From positions 1-36,176 of the forward strand of contig WANQ01000016.1 of assembly GCA_015521735.1 (NCBI GenBank): 36,176 nucleotides of DNA, in the 5' to 3' direction. Below, piece by piece: positions 16,408-24,704 of the stretch. The notes under the pieces are model-generated. The model was not told the origin of the DNA, did no database searches, and was given only the letters and a program-made list of their open reading frames with translations. A program made the translations under genes and the position numbers. How positions within the stretch are numbered: position 1 is the first letter of the stretch; each line of letters begins with the position of its first letter. This DNA is from Pyrodictiaceae archaeon (GTDB lineage: Archaea; Thermoproteota; Thermoprotei_A; Sulfolobales; WANQ01).

Positions 16408-17446
16408 AAGCGAGTTATTAGAAGAAATTGTTGCTAAGCTTCGTAGCCTTGGTCTTACAACTTATGAGGCTAGAGCATACCTAGTACTAGTTAAGAGAGG
16501 GGTTATGACTAGTACAGAAATTGCACGTGAAGCAAGAATTCCACAGCCTAGAGTATACGATGTACTTAGAGGGCTTGAAGAGAAAGGATTAATACTAGTA
16601 TCTGAAGGTAGGCCGAGACTATATCGTGCAGAAGAACCTAGAGTAGCATTGAAGAGACTACTAGAAGCCATTGAGAGGAGGATTAGAGAGGAGTACGAGA
16701 GAACTGTGAATATGCTGGAGAACATTATTACTCGGAGTAGTAGAACAAGTAGTGAAGATATATGGAAGATAGAGTCTACTCAGAAGATAAAAGATAAGCT
16801 TCTCGAAGTAGTAGAGAATGCTGAGTACGAACTACTAGTATCAGCATACAAGCATGTACTAAGCGATATCACTAATAGGCTTAAAAGACTTAGTAGAAGA
16901 GGAGTATCAGTATGCCTTGTAATGTTCGATGAAGTTGAACCCCAAAAATACGTTGACGAGCATAGGTTTAAGGCTACAAAAGGAATAGTAATAGCAATAC
17001 CTGATAGAAAGAATGCATTATTTGTTACAAACTGGTATAACCCGCAACAAGTAATGCCTTCTGGATTCTATACCGAGAATAAGCATTTACTCAGGTTCTT
17101 TACAGAATACTTTCTACACAATCTTAGAGATCTATCAAAACCAGTATACGTAGCCTTCGGCGAAAAAGTATTCATAAGAAAATTCGTGAACATTACTAGA
17201 GCAATAGACATGATTAGAATATTAATGAGAGAACACCGTAAAATACACGTAAAAGTATCTGGCTGGAACACTAGAACTAATGAAAGAATAGTTGTTGAAG
17301 GAGAACCAGTTAATACAGTATACGATGTATACAATAGTATTGCAAGAATAACCATTAAAACTAGTAGAGGCGAGACCATAACTATAGGTGGATGGGGAGC
17401 AACACTAGAAGATGTTGAAGCCGAGGTAATAGAGGTAATCTCCTAA
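16400..17446 (+). CDS. TrmB-family sugar-responsive transcriptional regulator
   Basis: 348 residues. An N-terminal winged helix (residues 10-80, LTTYEARAYLVLVKRGVMTS then TEIAREARIPQPRVYDVLRGLEEKGLI) is followed by a coiled-coil linker (about 85-112). A PLD-like/sugar-binding domain to the C-terminus ends in beta sequence (TIKTSRGETITIGGWGATLED). This is the full-length TrmB layout, in which the C-terminal domain binds maltose, trehalose or glucose. The TTG at 16400 overlaps the GH65 stop by eight bases. It lies between the catabolic operon and the ABC importer operon, so it likely controls both. A shared ATACTA-N8 element at both promoters is a candidate site. Confidence 0.88.
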   Translation: MSESELLEEIVAKLRSLGLTTYEARAYLVLVKRGVMTSTEIAREARIPQPRVYDVLRGLEEKGLILVSEGRPRLYRAEEPRVALKRLLEAIERRIREEYERTVNMLENIITRSSRTSSEDIWKIESTQKIKDKLLEVVENAEYELLVSAYKHVLSDITNRLKRLSRRGVSVCLVMFDEVEPQKYVDEHRFKATKGIVIAIPDRKNALFVTNWYNPQQVMPSGFYTENKHLLRFFTEYFLHNLRDLSKPVYVAFGEKVFIRKFVNITRAIDMIRILMREHRKIHVKVSGWNTRTNERIVVEGEPVNTVYDVYNSIARITIKTSRGETITIGGWGATLEDVEAEVIEVIS

Positions 17447-17497
17447 GAAACCATTCTCTAATAGCCCATCTCATCTCTTACGCTATGAATACTCTCC

Positions 17498-17573
17498 GAA
17501 AATTTTCATTGGCTTAACAATACATGCTATAATACATGCTTAAGCCGTAGTCTTGGGTTCAAGGTCTTCTACG
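17498..17573 (+). promoter_or_regulatory. Cluster of palindromes and direct repeats upstream of the ABC operon
   Basis: GAAAATTTTC (17498-17507) is a perfect palindrome. GGCTTAA/TTAAGCC (17511-17517 and 17540-17546) is a perfect inverted repeat with 22 bases between. Inside it AATACATGCT occurs twice, 12 bases apart (17519-17528 and 17531-17540). CGTAG/CTACG (17546-17550 and 17569-17573) encloses a smaller CTTG/CAAG hairpin. The cluster sits about 65-140 bases upstream of the TATA box, so it could bind an activator, or include the TrmB transcript end. Its role is unknown. Confidence 0.35.
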
Positions 17574-17638
17574 TTTGTGCTAGTCATCGCTAGAGTTGAA
17601 CGAGTGAAATAGGCTATGTACGATGTGACGGGGTAAAG

Positions 17639-17666
17639 AATATATACTACTGAGAGGTAATAACCT
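17639..17666 (+). promoter_or_regulatory. Promoter and operator-like element of the sugar ABC operon
   Basis: AATATATA (17639-17646), preceded by GGTAAAG, is a TATA box predicting transcription near 17668. Overlapping its end is ATACTA-N8-TAATAA (17644-17663), close to the ATACTA-N8-TAGTAT element of the GH65 operon. AGGT-AATA-ACCT (17655-17666) is a small inverted repeat at the start point. A protein bound here would block initiation. Confidence 0.45.
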
Positions 17667-17705
17667 ATTGAGGAGTACCCTAATTCTCCGAGAGGGGTGT
17701 GTATA

Positions 17706-19169
17706 TTGAACACTATTAGGGGAGTGTCTAAGACAACTTCTATAATAATAGCTGTTGTAGTAATCCTAGTAATAGTGATTGCAGCAGCTATAGTCTTAAC
17801 ACGTCAGCCAGCTCCTACACAAACTACTCCTACGCCAACTCCTACTACCCAAGTAGTAACTAAGACTATTGAGAAGACTGTTACACAGACAGTTCCAACT
17901 ACAGTAACTACTGTTACAACTCAAGTTACAACACAAGTTATTACAACAACTACGCCTGTCGAGAAAGTCTTCATACGGTTTGCTGGTTGGAGTGCTGGAG
18001 AAACTGAGATGAAGAATTATGAGAAGATAATTAAGATGTTTGAGGAGAAGTATCCAACAGTTGAAGTAAAATATGAAGTCATAACACAGATGTTCCATGA
18101 GAATATACTAGCATCTTATGGTGCAGGTGTAGCACCAGACGTATTCTACCTCGACTCTTCATGGGCACCAATATTCATTGAGAAAGGAGCATTATACCCA
18201 GTATCTGATCTACTAGGCAAAGACTTCTTAGACCAGTTCTACGACTTCCTACTAGTACCATTCAAAGGTAATGATGGAAAAATCTATGGTGTACCCAAGG
18301 ACTGGAGCATGCTAATGCTATTCTACAACAAGAAACTATTTGAGCAAGCAGGTTTAACAAAACCTCCAGAGACATGGGATGAACTATTAGAGTATGCTAA
18401 GATTATAACAGAGAAGACGGGTGTACCAGGACTAGCAATATATCTAGGAGGATTCAATAGATACATGCCTGTTGCGCTAAGCAATGGTGCGCCAAAGCCA
18501 TGGTTTGATAGCCCAGATGACGCGTCATGGTTTGATAACCCTGTAGTTAAGGAGACTATGGCGTGGTACATAAACTTGTACTTAAAAGGTAAAGTTGAGA
18601 GAGAAAAACAGGGACTACCACCATACGTTGTAGCACCACAAGATGTAGGAGCTGGATGGCTAGGAGATGCTTTTGGTAGCCAGAAAGTAGCTATGGTGAT
18701 AAGCGGTAACTGGATGATACCCTTCTTAGCTGACCAGTTCCCAGACTTTAAGTATGGTGTAGACTGGGATATAGCGCCACTACCTAAGGGGAAGGCTGGA
18801 AGAGTAACAATGGCCTATACTGTAGCATTAGCTATAAACGCTAAAACAGAATATCCCAAAGAAGCTGCTGAATTAGTAAAGTTCATTACAGGTAAGGAGG
18901 GTCAGAGAATACTAGTTGTTAAGATGGGACATACACTACCATCAATTAAGGGCTTAGAAGAAGACCCCAACATGTGGCCTCAACACAAGAAATCACTATC
19001 ATTCGTAAAACTATACGATCACATACAGATATTCCTATGGGGGCCTAAGTCAGGTGAATTAGAAGGAACTATAAGCGATATAATGGCTTCGGCAATGAGA
19101 GGGGAAATAAGCATAGATGAAGCATTAAACTCTATGAAGCAAGCAGTAAGAGAAATGTTTGGAGGATGA
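17706..19169 (+). CDS. ABC transporter sugar-binding protein (family 1)
   Basis: 487 residues from TTG 17706, chosen because GAGGGGTG (17692-17699) lies six bases upstream; the GTG at 17697 would fall inside that site. The N-terminus NTIRGVSKTTSIIIAVVV, with R-G before V-S and then a long hydrophobic helix, resembles class III (pilin-like) signal peptides of archaeal sugar-binding proteins. A Thr/Val-rich stalk (about 35-85) tethers the lobe domains. The binding fold starts at VFIRFAGWSAGETEMKNYEK. PDVFYLDSSWAPIF and the C-terminal ALNSMKQAVREMF are typical of MalE-type proteins. It delivers a di- or oligosaccharide to the permeases encoded next. The location beside GH65 suggests an alpha-glucobiose. 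Confidence 0.88.
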   Translation: MNTIRGVSKTTSIIIAVVVILVIVIAAAIVLTRQPAPTQTTPTPTPTTQVVTKTIEKTVTQTVPTTVTTVTTQVTTQVITTTTPVEKVFIRFAGWSAGETEMKNYEKIIKMFEEKYPTVEVKYEVITQMFHENILASYGAGVAPDVFYLDSSWAPIFIEKGALYPVSDLLGKDFLDQFYDFLLVPFKGNDGKIYGVPKDWSMLMLFYNKKLFEQAGLTKPPETWDELLEYAKIITEKTGVPGLAIYLGGFNRYMPVALSNGAPKPWFDSPDDASWFDNPVVKETMAWYINLYLKGKVEREKQGLPPYVVAPQDVGAGWLGDAFGSQKVAMVISGNWMIPFLADQFPDFKYGVDWDIAPLPKGKAGRVTMAYTVALAINAKTEYPKEAAELVKFITGKEGQRILVVKMGHTLPSIKGLEEDPNMWPQHKKSLSFVKLYDHIQIFLWGPKSGELEGTISDIMASAMRGEISIDEALNSMKQAVREMFGG

Positions 19170-19216
19170 AGCATAAAAGACTAGGACACTATGCTTGAGA
19201 AGGGAAGGGTGAGTTT

Positions 19217-20179
19217 TTGAAACCAAAACCTTTTTCCCAACTCTCCTCAAAACCTAAACGCTTACTTGAGAAGAAGAAGTATCGTGAAGCTCTAAGTGCT
19301 TTACTTTTAATAAGCCTTGCAGCTGGCCTAAACATTGTATTTGGATACTTTGCAATGTTCTTTGCATTCTACTTAAGCTTCTTTAAATGGGACTATATTG
19401 GGCCAATGGAGTTCGTAGGGTTAAAGAACTATGAAGTCATAGTTAAAGACATAATTAGGGGTTTAAGCGGTGCCTTCTATACTTTTGCACCATTTTATAC
19501 AGGTCTACGTAACATACTATTATATACAGCTATCGTAGTACCAGTACAAACCATACTAGCCATAATATTAGCAGTATTCGCTAACCAGAAGATAAAAGGT
19601 GTACAATTCTACAAGGTAGCCTACTTCCTACCAGCAGTTACGTGTCCAGTCATAGTAGCTCTTATATTCATATGGTTGTTCATGAAGAATGGCTTCATAA
19701 ACTACATGATACAGTTTATTGCTCCAGGATTTGCACCAGACTGGATAAATGATAAAAACTACTTGCTCTACGCTATAGCTCTTGTAGCAATATGGGGTAC
19801 TAGTGGACACTTCATGGTATCATTCCTAGCAGCACTACAATCAATACCTAGAGATGTATATGAGGCAGCAATGCTTGATGGAGCAGGCCCCTTTAGAAGA
19901 TTCATTTACATTACACTTCCACTACTAAGACCAATGATAGTATACGTAGTAGTTATGGGGCTTATAGGAGCACTACAAATGTTTGATCTCGCATGGGTTA
20001 TGGCTGGTTCTAGTGGTGGACCAGGTGGTGCAGGATACACTATTGCCCTAGACATATACAATGAAGCATTCATTAAGCTTAGACCTGGTGTAGCTGCAGC
20101 TAAAAGCGTGTTCTTGTTCTTCCTCATATTCATTACAACATACGTGTTCCAGAAAAAGTATAGGGTGTTGCCAAGGTGA
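19217..20179 (+). CDS. Sugar ABC transporter permease, MalF-like
   Basis: A 320-residue membrane protein with six predicted helices and a basic N-terminus (KPKRLLEKKKYREAL). The cytoplasmic EAA loop that docks the ATPase is EAAMLDGAGPFRRFIYITLPLLRP near residue 215. It starts at TTG 19217 with GGGTGA upstream, 47 bases after the binding protein stop. It overlaps the second permease gene by four bases. It works as the heterodimer partner of the MalG-like protein. Confidence 0.9.
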   Translation: MKPKPFSQLSSKPKRLLEKKKYREALSALLLISLAAGLNIVFGYFAMFFAFYLSFFKWDYIGPMEFVGLKNYEVIVKDIIRGLSGAFYTFAPFYTGLRNILLYTAIVVPVQTILAIILAVFANQKIKGVQFYKVAYFLPAVTCPVIVALIFIWLFMKNGFINYMIQFIAPGFAPDWINDKNYLLYAIALVAIWGTSGHFMVSFLAALQSIPRDVYEAAMLDGAGPFRRFIYITLPLLRPMIVYVVVMGLIGALQMFDLAWVMAGSSGGPGGAGYTIALDIYNEAFIKLRPGVAAAKSVFLFFLIFITTYVFQKKYRVLPR

Positions 20180-21012
20180 ACCCTAGGGTTAGGAAACGCT
20201 TATGGGTTATTGCAACATATGTAGTTTTATCGTTCTTTGCCTTCATATACCTAGTACCATTTATTAGATCATTCATAGCATCCTTTATGACATGGGAGCA
20301 GGCTTCAGCTTACCCACCACAATGGATTCCAAACCCCTTTACACTCATAAACTATGTTAAGCTTTTCAGACTAGAATTATTTCCTAGATGGATACTTAAT
20401 ACAGCAATCTATGCTGGAATAATTGTTGCTGGAAACATAGTGTTAACTAGTATGGCTGGCTATGCTTTTGCTAGACTAAGTTTTCCTGGAAGAGATGCCT
20501 TATTCTCAGCTCTCCTAGCACTACTCATGGTCCCAGCCTTCATAACCCTAGTACCAAACTACATCATAATATATAGGCTTGGCTTAATAGACAATATCTT
20601 AGGCCTAGCACTACTAGGAATAGCTAATGTCTCAAGCATATTCTTGATGAGACAGTACTTCCTATCCCTACCACAAGAAGTATTCGATGCTGCTCGCCTA
20701 GATGGTTGTGGGCCGGTAAAAGCATACTTCTACATAGCATTACCGTTGGCAAAGCCTGCTTTAGGAGCAGTTGCAGTATACCAATTCCTAGGTGCATGGA
20801 ATGCTTTCCTAGGACCACTAATATTCCTTAGATCACCTGAAAACTTCACCTTACCAGTAGGTCTTAGCTTCGCCTTTGCACGTACAATGTGGACTGAGTA
20901 TACCCCCATAATAGCTGGTTCTCTCGTAGCAGCTGCTCCAACCATACTATTATTCATTGTATTAAACAAGTACTTGATACGAGGTATAGCTATAACAGCA
21001 GGTAAAGGCTAG
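20176..21012 (+). CDS. Sugar ABC transporter permease, MalG-like
   Basis: 278 residues with six membrane helices. The EAA loop is DAARLDGCGPVKAYFYIALPLAKP near residue 172, slightly degenerate at the first Glu. The start (GTG 20176) overlaps the MalF-like stop, as expected for stoichiometric expression. The C-terminus NKYLIRGIAITAGKG matches the MalG family ending that contacts the ATPase. It forms the translocation channel with the preceding permease. Confidence 0.9.
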   Translation: MNPRVRKRLWVIATYVVLSFFAFIYLVPFIRSFIASFMTWEQASAYPPQWIPNPFTLINYVKLFRLELFPRWILNTAIYAGIIVAGNIVLTSMAGYAFARLSFPGRDALFSALLALLMVPAFITLVPNYIIIYRLGLIDNILGLALLGIANVSSIFLMRQYFLSLPQEVFDAARLDGCGPVKAYFYIALPLAKPALGAVAVYQFLGAWNAFLGPLIFLRSPENFTLPVGLSFAFARTMWTEYTPIIAGSLVAAAPTILLFIVLNKYLIRGIAITAGKG

Positions 21013-21025
21013 CAAGGTGTAGGCC

Positions 21026-22120
21026 ATGGCCCGTGTCCTCCTTAAAAACGTTACTAAGAGGTTTGGAAGCGTAGTAGCAGTAGACAATGTAAGACTGGAG
21101 GTAAAAGACAAGGAGTTCATGGTCCTCCTAGGACCTAGTGGTTGTGGTAAATCAACAACTCTTAGACTAATTGCTGGACTAGAAACACCAGATGAAGGAG
21201 AAATATGGATAGGTGATAGAATTGTAAACGAGGTAGACCCTACTGAGAGAAATGTTGCAATGGTATTCCAAAGCTACGCACTATACCCCCACATGACCGT
21301 GTATCAAAACATAGAGTTCCCGTTAAAAATGGCTCGAGTACCAAAACATGAGAGACATAGAAGAGTAATAGAGGTAGCAAGATTCCTGGGAATAGAGGAT
21401 CTACTAAACCGTTATCCACGCCAACTCTCAGGTGGACAACAGCAACGTGTAGCACTCGCAAGAGCTATTGTACGTGAACCAGAAGTATTCCTCCTAGACG
21501 AGCCTTTAAGTAACCTTGATGCTAAACTAAGAATACGCATGAGGTTTGAGCTTAGAAAACTATTACACGACGAGTTAAAGGTTACAACAATCTATGTTAC
21601 ACACGACCAAGTAGAAGCAATGACCATGGCTGATAGAATAGCAGTAATGAACAAGGGGAGAATACAGCAAGTAGGATCACCAAGAGAGGTATTTGAGAAA
21701 CCACAAAACTTATTCGTAGCAGGGTTCATAGGAGTACCGCCAATGAACTTCCTTGAAGGAACACTAGTTGAAGTCGAAGGTAGGATAAAACTGGATCTAG
21801 GAGAATACCAAATAGAAGTACCCAGTAATTACTGGAGTATACTCAAAAACCATGTAGGCAGGACAATAGTAATGGGTGTTAGACCCCAAGACGTATACAT
21901 AAGCATTAAGCCCGTAAAAGGATGGTACAAGGCCATCATAGTAGGCTATGAACCACTAGGTACTGAAACATACATACACTTCACCATAGACAAAAAGAAA
22001 GACTACATCGCAATAGCCAAAGACGTAGACACTATTAGACTAGGCATGGAGGTTTACTGGCACCCTAACCCGAATAGACTATACTTCTTCGACAAGAATA
22101 CAGGTAAAGCCCTATACTAG
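21026..22120 (+). CDS. Sugar ABC transporter ATPase, MalK/MsmX-like
   Basis: A 364-residue ATPase. Walker A is GPSGCGKST near residue 36, followed by a Q-loop ([13 protein letters not shown]), the signature [14 protein letters not shown], Walker [17 protein letters not shown] and switch His in [13 protein letters not shown]. From about residue 235 comes an OB-like regulatory domain ([14 protein letters not shown], then [11 protein letters not shown]), as in MalK. The start ATG lies 13 bases after the permease stop. It closes the importer operon. No transport gene is missing, so the importer looks complete and functional. Confidence 0.92.
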   Translation: MARVLLKNVTKRFGSVVAVDNVRLEVKDKEFMVLLGPSGCGKSTTLRLIAGLETPDEGEIWIGDRIVNEVDPTERNVAMVFQSYALYPHMTVYQNIEFPLKMARVPKHERHRRVIEVARFLGIEDLLNRYPRQLSGGQQQRVALARAIVREPEVFLLDEPLSNLDAKLRIRMRFELRKLLHDELKVTTIYVTHDQVEAMTMADRIAVMNKGRIQQVGSPREVFEKPQNLFVAGFIGVPPMNFLEGTLVEVEGRIKLDLGEYQIEVPSNYWSILKNHVGRTIVMGVRPQDVYISIKPVKGWYKAIIVGYEPLGTETYIHFTIDKKKDYIAIAKDVDTIRLGMEVYWHPNPNRLYFFDKNTGKALY

Positions 22121-22361
22121 ATACACTTAATACCTATTATCTATCTAAGTTAAAAGACTAGTCAAGTAGTATACACTAATAATTATTGCTATGCTATAAC
22201 AGTCTTGTCACTAACTATATGTATAGCTTACATGATTAAACGTAAAATACTAGAACTCATTAAGCTATAAGAAATGCTAACATATTCTTGAACAAGTAAT
22301 TATTATTACATCATTTCTTGAGTCCGCTCATGTAGTAGAAATTAGATGAGGAGAGGTTAGT

Positions 22362-23300
22362 CTACCATGGTATGGGTATTTGTTTTAGGACTGATTCTAC
22401 TAGTTCACGTTTACTTACATTTACTTCCCCTGATACTATGATTCTATGTGATAGTAGTGGTACTGTAATTGCTTTTACATCATCTGGTACTACGTAGTCT
22501 CTATCATTTATAGCTGCATATGCCTTAGCAGCTCTTAGCATGTGTACTGCTGCACGAGTACTTGCTCCAACAACTACTCCCTTAATACTCCTAGTTGCTC
22601 TTACAATGTCTAGAATGTATTTCTTGATTTTCTCGTCAACGTATACCTTGGATACCTCCTCCATAGCTTGTAGTAGCTCACTCCTAGTTGTAACAGGCTT
22701 AACTCTTGGCTCTCTTAGGCCTAGTTTATCGTGTTTACTTAGAACCTTTAACTCTAGGTTATAGTCTAGGTAATTGAATTCTATGGATACCATGAATCTA
22801 TCTAGGCTTGCTACTGGTAGTGGGAATACTCCTTCACGTTCATATGGGTTTATCGTGGCTATGACCATGAATGGTTTAGGTAGCTCTATTTCCTCTCCCT
22901 CAATGTTTACTACTCCCTCCTGCATAGCCTCTAATAGTGCGCTCTGAGTTTTAGGGCTAGCACGGTTCAGCTCATCCACTAATACTATGTTAGAGTATAT
23001 TGGCCCTAATACTGTTCTAAGCTCACCTGTCTTAGGGTCAACTATTTTTGCTCCAATAATATCTCCTGGGAGCATGTCTGGAGCCATTTGGATACGCTTA
23101 AACTCTAAGCCAAGTGCTTGGGCGAAAAGCTTAGCTGTTAAAGTCTTACCCGTACCTGGTGGTCCCTCAACTAGTACGTGTCCTCCACTAAGTAGTGCTA
23201 CTAACATTAACTCTATTTCCCTATCATATCCTACAATGTATTCTCCAACTACGCTTACCACTTTATCTCTAAGCTCACGTACCCTTAACAAAACAATCAT
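22362..23300 (-). CDS. MoxR-family AAA+ ATPase
   Basis: 312 residues. Walker A is VEGPPGTGKT near residue 44, Walker B/DE is IVLVDELNRASPKTQSALLEAM, sensor 1 is MVIATINPYEREGVFPLP, and the Arg finger is in LDRFMVSIEF. The C-terminal lid has STRAAVHMLRAAKAYA and PDDVKA, typical of MoxR. MoxR ATPases act as chaperones or metal insertases for vWA/DUF58 partners. No partner is adjacent here; the DUF58/transglutaminase operon lies about 10 kb upstream on the other strand. The ATG at 23300 sits almost on a GAGGT, so TTG at 23291 is an alternative start. Confidence 0.9.
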   Translation of the reverse strand: MIVLLRVRELRDKVVSVVGEYIVGYDREIELMLVALLSGGHVLVEGPPGTGKTLTAKLFAQALGLEFKRIQMAPDMLPGDIIGAKIVDPKTGELRTVLGPIYSNIVLVDELNRASPKTQSALLEAMQEGVVNIEGEEIELPKPFMVIATINPYEREGVFPLPVASLDRFMVSIEFNYLDYNLELKVLSKHDKLGLREPRVKPVTTRSELLQAMEEVSKVYVDEKIKKYILDIVRATRSIKGVVVGASTRAAVHMLRAAKAYAAINDRDYVVPDDVKAITVPLLSHRIIVSGEVNVSKRELVESVLKQIPIPW

Positions 23301-23357
23301 TACCTCTGGTGCTACGAGGAGAGGGTATACTTAATGGGTTAAAAAATAGGTGTGTCT

Positions 23358-24704
23358 TTAAACTGTGTGCTTAGATGTATGTACTTGTCTTACTAGTACG
23401 TATGGTAGTCTTGTAGGTATTCTTACCTCCCACCACTGTATATCGTATAAGTCTCTACCTAGTCCATCAATATTTGATAGAATTCTTGGTAGCTTATCAG
23501 CTATTCTAAGCTTGTTTATAGGCTTAGTTATCCTACCATCCTCTATTAGGAATAATGCATCTCTAGTTATGGTTGAGAATTGTCCTTCAACATAGTTTTG
23601 TAGCCTAGTATACCAGTTATTTGTTACCAGTATACCTTTCTTTACCTCGCCTATGAGTTCATCTAACTTGTAGTCTCCTGCCCTAACTACTAGGTTCCAT
23701 GGAGTAGGCATTATCCATCCAGCATTACCAGTGGTCTCCGTGTTCATCTTACTAGCTGTTTTAGAGTTGTGGAGTATGGTTTTGAATACTCCATCCTCTA
23801 TTATGGGCTTGGTTCTGGTTGAAACACCTTCATCGTCAAAGCCTGTTGCACGTGGAAGTTCTTTATTTAATGGATCGTCTAGTAACGTGAACTTAGTTGA
23901 AGCAATGCTTGCTCCAGGCTTATAGTTTACGAAGAACGACATACCCATAAACATCATGAACGCTGAAGCCATGTTAGCTACATAGTTTAATAAGTTGCCG
24001 AAGACCATGGGCGATAACACTATATCGTATACTCCAGGTTCTATTTCAACACGATTACGTGATTCAACAGCGTATCTAGCAGCTATGGAGGCCATTTCCT
24101 CTAATCTACGTGTGTCTAGTCTTGTAGAGCCTAGAGCCCATTGACCACTACCATCTTCGCCAGCAAAAGCTCTTAGATAGGCTTGTAGTCTAGTAGAGTC
24201 TTCTACTAGTACATTACCTATAGCTGTTGTAGCTAATACCCTAGTAATGTAGGCTAAATCTATTGTACCAGCTACACGGTCAACTTTTTCTCTATGAGCA
24301 ACCTCTACTACTCTTTCAGCAAGATCTACTGGGTTCTCAATAGCCCTAACAACACCCTCATCAACAAGACCTTCAAGAGGTTTAGGCTCCTTTTCAGGCT
24401 TAGGTAGTGGTGCATATAGAGGTGATTCCTCAACTCTACTTGCTATCTTCAATAACTCTTTTACAGGCTTATCTATTTGCTCAATAGATGATGGCTCTAC
24501 TCTTGCAACAATTATCCTCTTATCCTTTACAAGGTATAATCCAACACTAATAGTACTCCAATGCTGTACTACACTAGGCTCACTATTAGCTATCTTAACC
24601 ATACTCCTCTTCTCATTCAATAAGAGTACAGCTACCTCACTAAAACCCTCGCTAACGGCTTTATCAATTATTTTACGGGTATACTCAACTAACTCCTCCT
24701 TCAA
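23358..24704 (-). CDS. tldE: TldE/PmbA-family protein, partner of TldD
   Basis: A 448-residue TldE-type subunit of the TldD/TldE heterodimeric metalloprotease (modulator of gyrase family). The N-terminal domain has the SVGLYLVKDKRIIVARV-type strand. The central part carries YDIVLSPMVFGNLLNYVANMASAFMM and DDEGVSTRTKPIIEDGVFK. As in other TldE proteins, the HExxxH metal motif is absent; TldD supplies catalysis. The start is TTG 24704, overlapping the TldD stop by four bases, so the pair is coupled. Known TldDE cut unfolded peptides and process microcin B17 and CcdA in bacteria. The archaeal substrate is not known. Confidence 0.85.
   Translation of the reverse strand: MKEELVEYTRKIIDKAVSEGFSEVAVLLLNEKRSMVKIANSEPSVVQHWSTISVGLYLVKDKRIIVARVEPSSIEQIDKPVKELLKIASRVEESPLYAPLPKPEKEPKPLEGLVDEGVVRAIENPVDLAERVVEVAHREKVDRVAGTIDLAYITRVLATTAIGNVLVEDSTRLQAYLRAFAGEDGSGQWALGSTRLDTRRLEEMASIAARYAVESRNRVEIEPGVYDIVLSPMVFGNLLNYVANMASAFMMFMGMSFFVNYKPGASIASTKFTLLDDPLNKELPRATGFDDEGVSTRTKPIIEDGVFKTILHNSKTASKMNTETTGNAGWIMPTPWNLVVRAGDYKLDELIGEVKKGILVTNNWYTRLQNYVEGQFSTITRDALFLIEDGRITKPINKLRIADKLPRILSNIDGLGRDLYDIQWWEVRIPTRLPYVLVRQVHTSKHTV

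Noticed and set aside
17541-17580. tRNA T arm (GGGTTCAAGG)
   Set aside because: The surrounding bases cannot form acceptor, D or anticodon arms; it is only a small hairpin in a regulatory region.
22121-22361. Gene or RNA between the ABC ATPase and MoxR
   Set aside because: Only a 12-codon frame and AT-rich sequence without stable hairpins; treated as a convergent intergenic spacer.
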